Source: Paenibacillus amylolyticus
Lineage (GTDB): Bacteria; Bacillota; Bacilli; Paenibacillales; Paenibacillaceae
DNA: 64,000 bases
Assembly (NCBI RefSeq): GCF_001570725.1
Contig: NZ_BCNV01000001.1
Location: 1,798,001-1,862,000 of the forward strand
Direction: 5' to 3'
Under the pieces are notes generated by a model. It was not told the DNA's origin and did not search any database. It was given only the letters and a program-made list of their open reading frames with translations. Within the stretch, counting starts at the first letter, position 1, and every line of letters begins with the position of its first letter. Shown piece by piece: positions 52,498 through 59,507 of this stretch. The translations under genes and the position numbers were made by a program.

Positions 52498-52923
52498 TTA
52501 ATCCGAAACGACAAATCCATCGAAACTCTCAGGGCCTACCCGAACCGTTCCGAGCAAGTTGGTACTGATAAATGCGGAGTAGGTTAATTGTGGCACGATG
52601 GGAATGTTAAAGTCACTGGCAGAGAAGACAATCACTTCAGGGTTAAGCAGACCGTTCAGACCATAGGTGTAGTTTCCGGAGTATATGATCGGATCGGTTG
52701 CAACTGTACCTCTTACAATAATAATTCTTACTTGAAATAGAGCAAGCGGTAATCGTACCGTTATGGTTCCTTTTAGAGAGACTCTCAGATTGGTTCCCGC
52801 TCCAGCCGTTTGCAGACCAATCTGGGCGAATAACTGAGGCGTGTTAATCACTGGGATCGGTATGGAAATGGAATTAAACAACGCAGCATTTTGCGATGAT
52901 CGAGCATCCAGAAATTGGGTCAA
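52498..52923 (-). CDS. Unrecognised beta-rich protein
   Basis: 141 residues from TTG at 52923, chosen for AGGAGG eight bases upstream. Strand-rich, hydrophobic and low in Lys (SISIPIPVINTPQLFAQIG, GTITVRLPLALFQVRIIIVRG, NIPIVPQLTYSAFIST). The character recalls jelly-roll spore-surface proteins of bacilli, but I cannot place it in that family. No signal peptide. It lies 42 bp downstream of a kinase gene on the same strand, and near the Asp-box operon, with which it may function. Confidence 0.65.
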   Translation of the reverse strand: MTQFLDARSSQNAALFNSISIPIPVINTPQLFAQIGLQTAGAGTNLRVSLKGTITVRLPLALFQVRIIIVRGTVATDPIIYSGNYTYGLNGLLNPEVIVFSASDFNIPIVPQLTYSAFISTNLLGTVRVGPESFDGFVVSD

Positions 52924-52965
52924 CGTATATACCTCCTATCTGTTTCAGATAGAATAATATATTCC

Positions 52966-54201
52966 TCATTCAGAGATTTGCATGGACGTTGGTGCAGCAC
53001 TGGAAATATTAAAGGCAAACCGACTGCCCAAGTCACTCGTCTCTTTGAGCCATACCACGCCACCCATCAATTCAGCGAGTTGTTTACAGATGGACAGGCC
53101 TAGCCCCGCTCCTCCATATTTTCCTGAGTTACCATGAATCTGGGAGTACGATTTGAATAACAGATCCTGGCGATCCTGGGGGATGCCGATGCCCGTATCG
53201 ATTATCTCGTAAGATGCATGGAGTGTACCTTCTGGATCAGCAGCTACCTGAGTAGAGATACATACTTCACCTTTCTCTGTGAATTTCAGCGCATTGCCAA
53301 CGAGATTAATTAGAATCTGACGGACTTTATGACGATCACCTATAAGCACCAGATGATCATTTATATTGTATTCTGCGTATAATCGGATTCCTTTTTTTTG
53401 TGCTTCAGAGGAAAACAACTGTAGTACGTGCTCAACTGTGTCAGTGACACTATAGGGATTGATTTCCAACGAAATCGCACCCGCTTCCGCTTTGGAGTAG
53501 TCCAGAATTTGATCCATCATCGATAGAAGGCTTGCGCCGCTTGACTCGATGACATTAACATATAACGATTGATCCTCATTTAGTCGGGTAGACTGCAACA
53601 GATTGGCCATTGCAAGAACACCATTCATCGGCGTGCGGATTTCGTGACTAAGGACGGCAAGCAGATTTTTCTTCTCTTCAAGCACTCTTGCAGCCGTTTC
53701 TTCCGCATGTTTTAACTGTTGCAGCGTCGTTTCCATCTCAAGAAGACCCGTGAAAAATGAAGACAAGGAGAGAAGCAGATCCACGTCCTTTTGTTGATAG
53801 GAATAGAAATCCTGATCAAATGAGCAGAGGGAGCCGTAAATTTCTCCGTTTTCATTATGTATGGGTACACCGACAAATGAACAACCGCCTACGAATTCGG
53901 TAGCGTCCATATGTCTGGTTAATGGATGAGTCAGATTATTATTTATCACCAATGGGCCCTGACTATGTTCGGTCACAAGCGCACAGTATGACTCGGCGTT
54001 GTCAACGACTAGCCCCTCACCCAGAATTAGTTTGTCGCGATTATATACGTTCAGAACTTTGGTCGATAGGTGATCCAACTGGGCGATACAAAACGTATTT
54101 GCAGGAATTAACCTGCTCGCTGTATCCATAACATTAGCAGCCGAATCATATAATTTATGTGAGACAATGGACAGTACATCAATGAATTCTGTTTTCAACA
54201 T
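52966..54201 (-). CDS. Cytosolic GAF-domain histidine kinase
   Basis: 411 residues, no membrane helix. GAF domain at about 15-165 (VMDTASRLIPANTFCIAQLD, FVGVPIHNENGEIYGSLCSFD), a coiled coil, then HisKA with phospho-acceptor His in LAVLSHEIRTPMNGVLAMANLL and an ATPase domain with NALKFTEKG, DTGIGIP and GGAGLGLSICKQ. ATG 54201 is chosen; AGGAGGAG precedes it, and an earlier in-frame ATG at 54369 adds an implausible tail. No partner response regulator lies beside it, so it is an orphan kinase, perhaps feeding a phosphorelay such as Spo0F. Confidence 0.9.
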   Translation of the reverse strand: MLKTEFIDVLSIVSHKLYDSAANVMDTASRLIPANTFCIAQLDHLSTKVLNVYNRDKLILGEGLVVDNAESYCALVTEHSQGPLVINNNLTHPLTRHMDATEFVGGCSFVGVPIHNENGEIYGSLCSFDQDFYSYQQKDVDLLLSLSSFFTGLLEMETTLQQLKHAEETAARVLEEKKNLLAVLSHEIRTPMNGVLAMANLLQSTRLNEDQSLYVNVIESSGASLLSMMDQILDYSKAEAGAISLEINPYSVTDTVEHVLQLFSSEAQKKGIRLYAEYNINDHLVLIGDRHKVRQILINLVGNALKFTEKGEVCISTQVAADPEGTLHASYEIIDTGIGIPQDRQDLLFKSYSQIHGNSGKYGGAGLGLSICKQLAELMGGVVWLKETSDLGSRFAFNISSAAPTSMQISE

Positions 54202-54368
54202 CTTGATTTGACTCCTCCTGATTGTAGAAATTCGTTGTGCACTTGTATGTACCAGTATATATGAATTCATAGAATAGAGCATGCATGGTTTTGACAGTGA
54301 AAGACGAAAATGAGAAAATGTAATGCTGTGGAACATGTATGTATTAATAAAATGTTGGAGGCAGATCA

Positions 54369-54677
54369 ATGAATCAGCGTTTTCGAATTACCCGATCCAT
54401 GCAAGAAAGCAATGTGGAACAATCCATCTCCCTGGAAGAGTGTAAACTCTACTTCGCATCCAAACCCGATTTTACCTATTCAACGGTTCTTAACATTGTC
54501 GGAGCGGAGAGCACCATGTCCATTGATGGTGACTTTTTTATGTGGGACCTTGAAGGAGCACAAATAGCTTTTCGTTTGTACATGGGAGATCTATATGTAG
54601 CTATCTCTAACGAAGCTATTGTACCCAAAATGATTGAAATTGCAACAGATCTGCACGCAGATATCGTTGAAGGATAA
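54369..54677 (+). CDS. Unrecognised small soluble protein
   Basis: 102 residues; not recognised. Predicted mixed alpha/beta: RFRITRSMQE, then SLEECKLYFASKPDFTYSTVLNI, FFMWDLEGAQIAFRLYMGDLYVAIS and a C-terminal helix EIATDLHADIVEG. ATG follows TTGGAGG. Divergent from the orphan GAF kinase and 150 bp before the lipase. No catalytic motif is evident. Confidence 0.7.
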   Translation: MNQRFRITRSMQESNVEQSISLEECKLYFASKPDFTYSTVLNIVGAESTMSIDGDFFMWDLEGAQIAFRLYMGDLYVAISNEAIVPKMIEIATDLHADIVEG

Positions 54678-54763
54678 AAGAATTAGAGAACTAGAGTTCA
54701 AATTTCAAACATGATAACGTAGTTTTCCTTGGATAATCCTGTAAAAATGAGGCTAAAGGTTCA

Positions 54764-54804
54764 TTTATATTCCATATGTCAGCTTGTAATATATGGAATA
54801 TAAA
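54764..54804 (+). promoter_or_regulatory. 14-bp inverted repeat in lipase leader
   Basis: TTTATATTCCATAT at 54764-54777 and its exact complement at 54791-54804, 13-base spacer, ending about ten bases before the AGGAG site of the lipase. Could be an operator or an mRNA hairpin affecting translation. Confidence 0.55.
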
Positions 54805-54828
54805 TCATTTTACAGGAGAGTGAATGAA

Positions 54829-55434
54829 GTGAAAAAGACTAAATTAATACTTATGGTATTCATGAGTATGATCCTTACCTTATCGATACCTGGAATAGGC
54901 TCAAGTTCAAAGGCTTCTGCAGCTACAGCACGTACACCCATTGTATTGGTACATGGATTAACCGGTTCAGATAGCAATTTTACAGCGATTGAGAGTTATT
55001 TGCGTAGCCAAGGGTGGACGAGAGAGGAACTATTCGCTATTGACCTCCCGAGCAAACAAGGAAACCAGCTGTTGAATTCCGCAGCAATCAGTCGATTCGT
55101 AGATGATGTACTACGGGAAACAGGTCACACGAAAGTCAATATTGTAGCGCATAGCATGGGCGGAGCCAATAGTCTGTATTACATACTTAACCGTGGAGGC
55201 GCTTCTAAAGTGGATAAGTTGATAACCCTTGGCGGGGCTAATCGATTGACCACAACTACAGCTCCGAGTGGAATAAAGGTGACTTCAATCTATTCTACCA
55301 GTGATACAATTGTTTCCCCGACACTTTCTCGTTTGAGCGGAGCGAACAACATTTCCGTTTCCCTCGTATCTCATATCGGTCTGCTGTTTAATTCCCGGGT
55401 GAACGCCCTGATTAAAACGGCTTTAAATGAGTAG
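54829..55434 (+). CDS. Secreted LipA-type (family I.4) lipase
   Basis: 201 residues from GTG 54829 (AGGAG ten bases upstream), minimal alpha/beta hydrolase secreted by a signal peptide ending at about SSSKASA, residue 31. Triad: Ser109 in the Bacillus-type elbow AHSMGG (Ala replaces the first Gly), Asp159 in YSTSDTIV, His182 in SHIGLL. Adjacent segments TPIVLVHGLTGSDSNF and LITLGGANRLTT match Bacillus LipA/LipB closely. Degrades triacylglycerols and esters outside the cell. Single-gene unit between an inverted repeat and a terminator. Confidence 0.93.
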   Translation: MKKTKLILMVFMSMILTLSIPGIGSSSKASAATARTPIVLVHGLTGSDSNFTAIESYLRSQGWTREELFAIDLPSKQGNQLLNSAAISRFVDDVLRETGHTKVNIVAHSMGGANSLYYILNRGGASKVDKLITLGGANRLTTTTAPSGIKVTSIYSTSDTIVSPTLSRLSGANNISVSLVSHIGLLFNSRVNALIKTALNE

Positions 55435-55482
55435 CCTCATTACAAAATGCATATTCTTCATAGATATAAAATGATGAACTTG

Positions 55483-55517
55483 AACACGACTGACCACTCA
55501 GGGCAGTCGTGTTTTCG
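55483..55517 (+). terminator. Intrinsic terminator after lipase
   Basis: Stem AACACGACTG / CAGTCGTGTT with an 11-base loop and T-run. Confidence 0.85.
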
Positions 55518-55535
55518 TATTGCGGAGTGAAACAA

Positions 55536-55571
55536 AGAAGAGGTCCCTGCTGGAGAGCAAGGACCTCTTCT
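55536..55571 (-). terminator. Intrinsic terminator for reductase-like gene
   Basis: 11-bp stem AGAAGAGGTCC / GGACCTCTTCT with a 14-base loop. On the minus strand it follows the 55579 stop and leads into a T-rich tail. Confidence 0.75.
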
Positions 55572-55578
55572 ATTTATT

Positions 55579-56631
55579 TTAACGTCGTGTAGATGCGCTC
55601 GCTGCTTCATGTTCAACTACACGTTGCAGTAATTCCTTCAATGCCTTCATGGGACGGCCTTGGCGTTGGCCTTCAATTATTGAATTCCGCAAAGATTCCA
55701 CATCTTGAGTGCGTACCTTCCCACCATGATGGAAACGATTGAAGGCTTGATAATCGAGAGGCAGCATATCCCGTTCCATGTTAAGTTGTATTTTTGCCGT
55801 CATGCGTGCGCCCATCACAACACCCATCATTTTGCCGACAAGACCATGACTAGGCAAGGCTGCTATCTCACCTTGGGCACGGCAAGCGAGCTGCCAAAGT
55901 TCTGTATTGGCAATAACAGTCGAGAAGGGAGGCCAGCCCAAAATATCACAAGCAGCATATACAGGAAAACCGATACTGGAGTAAATATTGAACATGGCCG
56001 GGCTTACTCGACCACAGCGCGAGACTTTAGATTGATTATACAGCGCGATAAATTGTTTAGCTGCTGCTTTGTTATTGGATTCTACCTGGAAACCGACGTT
56101 GTTCGTCGGGTGTTTGTAACAGACAATGGCTTGAGCAACCTGTTTGGGATCGGTGGGCTCGTGGACAGGTAAATCAGCCGAGGATTGATGACTCAGCGTA
56201 CCCAGTATTCCTCTTAGTAACTGATCCTCTCGAATCTGCATCACCTCCAGATAATGTTCACGGATTCCACTCCCAAACCCGCACATAATGACAGTGGTTG
56301 TGGAGTTCAGCACAACATTACCTATCTTGGACAGCAGTTCGATACCTTCTGGTGTGCGACTCGCATGACCATCCAAGGTGACAATAATATATTGATATTG
56401 CTGACGCTTGATAGCTGCTACATCTTCAATGACATGATAGCCGCTAAAATCTTTCAGAGAAGCATCGTCATAACAATAGAGTTTCTGAGGAGCATGGAAA
56501 GCTTCTATTCGTCCCTTTCGCACTAGAAAAGTCAGATCAGCACCAGCTAAGTGAAGGTGGTAACCCACTGAAAATCCAACAGCTCCTGCGCCGACTATTA
56601 AAACTTTAGGTTGTTTTGAGATAGTTGTCAT
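55579..56631 (-). CDS. Ketopantoate reductase (ApbA/PanE)-like protein
   Basis: 350 residues. Rossmann fold with VLIVGAGAVGFSVGYHL at the start and VRKGRI after strand 2; the middle reads TTVIMCGFGSGI. Overall layout is ApbA/PanE-like, but the C-terminal half is diverged, so pantothenate synthesis is not certain; a different 2-oxoacid substrate is possible. ATG 56631 follows AGAGGAG. Divergent from a TetR gene 204 bp away, its probable regulator. Confidence 0.78.
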   Translation of the reverse strand: MTTISKQPKVLIVGAGAVGFSVGYHLHLAGADLTFLVRKGRIEAFHAPQKLYCYDDASLKDFSGYHVIEDVAAIKRQQYQYIIVTLDGHASRTPEGIELLSKIGNVVLNSTTTVIMCGFGSGIREHYLEVMQIREDQLLRGILGTLSHQSSADLPVHEPTDPKQVAQAIVCYKHPTNNVGFQVESNNKAAAKQFIALYNQSKVSRCGRVSPAMFNIYSSIGFPVYAACDILGWPPFSTVIANTELWQLACRAQGEIAALPSHGLVGKMMGVVMGARMTAKIQLNMERDMLPLDYQAFNRFHHGGKVRTQDVESLRNSIIEGQRQGRPMKALKELLQRVVEHEAASASTRR

Positions 56632-56834
56632 ATTGATTGCTCCTCTTATATGGTTGAAATCGAATTATGCGTTTGAATCCTTGTTATTAAATGAACATGT
56701 GTTGATTTGATATCGCAATGTCAGTATAATCTACTCATCTCTGCAATCACAATAATCAATAGATGTGATAGTGTTATGAATTCAACAGTTCGGCTTATGT
56801 TTGTTGAGAAGATGATAATAAGAGGGGTTAGCTC

Positions 56835-57416
56835 ATGGTTGGAATCAAAAATAATAGAAGAACTAAATATACGATGGAGCTTATTAAAGAGGTCTTTCTA
56901 GAGCTGTTAGAGAGCAAAAAATTACCTCAAATAACGGTAACTGAAATATGTAAGCAGGCGGATATCAATCGGGGGACGTTTTATTTGCACTACAAAGATC
57001 CTTATGAATTGTTTGAAGCCTTGCAGATGGAATTTACGCAAGAAATCATGGAAACGTTAGGACAGGGGACAAGTCCCTGCACAACAGAGCAATCGATGAT
57101 TAATCTGCTGAACATCATTCAGGATAAGAAAACGATCTATCAAATCCTGATTTCGGAGAGTGGAGAAAATAACTTTTTATCACAAGTTCTACTGGAAGAC
57201 TTTCTGCTAAAAAATGGAGAAGACGCGGGCAGCCAGAAGACATTTACAATGGACTATACGCTCACTTACATGGTTCATGGTTCCTTAGGCATCATCAATC
57301 AATGGCTGGAATCCAATAGCGAGGACAGCCCGCAAACGATTGCTCGTCTCATTTCTTCTTTGGGTCATCAGAATATGGCTAAAGGAGATCGTAAGCATGA
57401 AGATACAATTGAATGA
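56835..57416 (+). CDS. TetR-family transcriptional regulator
   Basis: 193 residues. DNA-binding domain: TKYTMELIKEVFLELLESKKLPQITVTEICKQADINRGTFYLHYKDPYELFEALQ, with the C-terminal TetR_C-type ligand domain. The DNA-binding half resembles the TetR protein at 2938. Overlaps the AraC-family gene by 20 bp, so the two regulators are co-translated. Divergent from a ketopantoate-reductase-like gene. Confidence 0.9.
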   Translation: MVGIKNNRRTKYTMELIKEVFLELLESKKLPQITVTEICKQADINRGTFYLHYKDPYELFEALQMEFTQEIMETLGQGTSPCTTEQSMINLLNIIQDKKTIYQILISESGENNFLSQVLLEDFLLKNGEDAGSQKTFTMDYTLTYMVHGSLGIINQWLESNSEDSPQTIARLISSLGHQNMAKGDRKHEDTIE

Positions 57417-58395
57417 TCGAATTAAAGTTCATCCAGGCTTTTGGGCAGGATTACATCAATTAGGGATTGGTGCTGACGACGTAGCTCGCACTGCACAACT
57501 GCCTCTAGAGGTAATCAATCAACCTGTAGTGACCCAAGCTCAGTACTTTGCAATCTGGCAGGCCTATTCAGATCTCATTGGGGACACTGCCGAAGGCATC
57601 ATCAAACTTGCAACTGGATATGAAATATCGAAGTATCCTCCGCCTGTTCTGGCGATGTACCATGCTCGTGATTATCGGGATGCGTTGAATCGAATGGTCC
57701 GTTACAAGCAAATGTGCCCTCCCGAGAGCTTGCAGATGAACGAAGTAGGGGAAGAATGTATCATTGAACTCGAATGGTTACATAAGGAGCAACCAGGTCC
57801 GCCATTGCTGGTGGGTATTACGCTGGCATTCTTGATCGAACTTGGACGGAGGGGCACAGGACAGCCATTGACTGCAAAAAGGGTTGAATTCTCGCAACCA
57901 ATGGGTGACGTAGCCATACTCGAAGCTTACTTCGGCTGTGGAGTCCATACCCATTCCAACTATAATCGGGTGACGCTAGGGCTGAAAGATCTGAGTCTTT
58001 CATTTCTTTCGTATAACGAGGAGTTACTGGAGATTCTGACCCCGGCACTGGAACGGTCGCTGGACGAACAGGAGAGCAGTCGATCCATTATTGAAGTGGT
58101 CAAATGGATTATAAAACGCAGCCTCACTGGAAAGCGCCCTGACATTCAGACGGTCGCCAAAGAGCTTCGCATGAGTGATCGTACTTTGCAGCGGCGACTG
58201 ACAGAGGAGAACACAAACTTCAAGCAATTATTAACCGAGGCCAGACGTGAGCAGGCCCGAGAGTACCTTGCAGATCCTTCGCTCGATATCAAAGAAGTGG
58301 CATTCCTGGTTGGATATGAAGACCAGAATTCGTTCTATCGTGCGTTCCGAAATTGGGAAGGGGATACACCTTCAAATTGGCGTGTCAGGCATTAA
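57397..58395 (+). CDS. AraC-family regulator with arabinose-binding-type domain
   Basis: 332 residues. N-terminal Arabinose_bd-type domain as in OruR/ArgR-like regulators (HPGFWAGLHQLGIGADDVARTAQLPLEVINQP). C-terminal helix-turn-helix: TVAKELRMSDRTLQRRLTEENTNFKQLLTEARREQAREYLA and IKEVAFLVGYEDQNSFYRAFRNWEGDTPSNW. ATG 57397 with GGAG upstream; overlaps the TetR gene. It lies 130 bp before an SDR gene, the likely target. Confidence 0.9.
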   Translation: MKIQLNDRIKVHPGFWAGLHQLGIGADDVARTAQLPLEVINQPVVTQAQYFAIWQAYSDLIGDTAEGIIKLATGYEISKYPPPVLAMYHARDYRDALNRMVRYKQMCPPESLQMNEVGEECIIELEWLHKEQPGPPLLVGITLAFLIELGRRGTGQPLTAKRVEFSQPMGDVAILEAYFGCGVHTHSNYNRVTLGLKDLSLSFLSYNEELLEILTPALERSLDEQESSRSIIEVVKWIIKRSLTGKRPDIQTVAKELRMSDRTLQRRLTEENTNFKQLLTEARREQAREYLADPSLDIKEVAFLVGYEDQNSFYRAFRNWEGDTPSNWRVRH

Positions 58396-58447
58396 TACTG
58401 GCGCAAAGTGCTAGTTACTAGTCCCTTCAGACTGCGTAATATTATAC

Positions 58448-58499
58448 CTATCCGGTGCATGAAGCTGTTGGCAAGTTTCAAGAAGCACCTGCCGGATAG
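58448..58499 (+). promoter_or_regulatory. Inverted repeat before SDR gene
   Basis: CTATCCGG at 58448-58455 and CCGGATAG at 58492-58499 enclose 36 bases, with further partial complementarity (TGC/GCA). May be an operator pair or leader hairpin; no T-tract. Confidence 0.4.
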
Positions 58500-58525
58500 T
58501 TGTAATCAAGAAGGAGAAATGCAGG

Positions 58526-59320
58526 ATGGATATGGGACTAAAAGAGAAAACAGCATTAGTTACAGGATCAACAAAAGGAATCGGTAAAGCAATTGCTTTA
58601 GAGCTCGCCCGAGAAGGTGTTCATGTTCTAATTAATGGACGCAATGATGAAGAGGTGGAACGAACCGTTCGTGAAATCAAGTCCACTTTTCCGGAGACCT
58701 CTCCACAAAAGGCTACGGCTGATCTTGTGGATCTGGAGCAAAGACAAGCTTTATTCGAGAAGTTCCCTGAGGTTGATATTTTAGTGAATAGCATGGGCAT
58801 ATATGAGATCATGAGTTATGAAGACGTGAACGACGAAGTATGGGAAAAATATTTCCGTACCAATGTATTGGCTGCCAATGGCTTGTCTCAATTTTATTTA
58901 CCTAAAATGGTGAAGAACAATGACGGACGTATTATTTTTATCGCGAGTGAGGAAGCTCTTATGCCCTCAGGCCAGATGCGCCAATATTGTATGACCAAGT
59001 CAATGTTGCTGTCATTATCCAAAAGTCTGTCCAAACTGACAGCAGGAACTGAAGTTACGATTAATACGATCATGCCAGGGCCAACACTGTCTGAGAATGT
59101 GCGTGATATTATTGAAAGCATATACCCTGATGAGGCGCTGACTTTCGAGGAAAAAGAGAAAGATTTTATGAAGAGCAATCTGCCTCAGTCTGAATTGCAG
59201 CGATTCATCAAGCCAAGTGAAATCGGCAGACTCGCAGCTTTTGTATGTAGTCCGTATGCTTCAGCTTTTAGAGGCTCTCCCATTCGTATGGACGGGGGCA
59301 TGGTTCCAACCATATTTTAA
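58526..59320 (+). CDS. Short-chain dehydrogenase/reductase
   Basis: 264 residues. NAD(P)-binding TGSTKGIGKAIALELA, NAG-equivalent NSMG, catalytic Ser in IIFIASEEA and YCMTK (YxxxK), all SDR hallmarks. Ends with the usual GSPIRMDGGMVPT. Oxidises or reduces a ketone or alcohol of unknown identity. AAGGAG precedes the ATG. Likely controlled by the AraC/TetR pair upstream; own terminator. Confidence 0.92.
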   Translation: MDMGLKEKTALVTGSTKGIGKAIALELAREGVHVLINGRNDEEVERTVREIKSTFPETSPQKATADLVDLEQRQALFEKFPEVDILVNSMGIYEIMSYEDVNDEVWEKYFRTNVLAANGLSQFYLPKMVKNNDGRIIFIASEEALMPSGQMRQYCMTKSMLLSLSKSLSKLTAGTEVTINTIMPGPTLSENVRDIIESIYPDEALTFEEKEKDFMKSNLPQSELQRFIKPSEIGRLAAFVCSPYASAFRGSPIRMDGGMVPTIF

Positions 59321-59353
59321 ATTTGTTCAAGATATAGCATATGTAACGATAAG

Positions 59354-59379
59354 AAGTCGCCAGTATTGGCGACTTTTTT
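59354..59379 (+). terminator. Intrinsic terminator after SDR gene
   Basis: Stem AAGTCGCC / GGCGACTT, six-base loop, T6 tract. Confidence 0.88.
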
Positions 59380-59507
59380 ATTTGTAAATGATCTATGCGA
59401 GGAGCATCAATCGAGTTTATAATACAGGTATGATTTTCGAAAACGGTTTCTCTATCTTGGAAGCGATTACTTATATCGATTATTTGAATCTAAAAGGGGA
59501 CATTATC

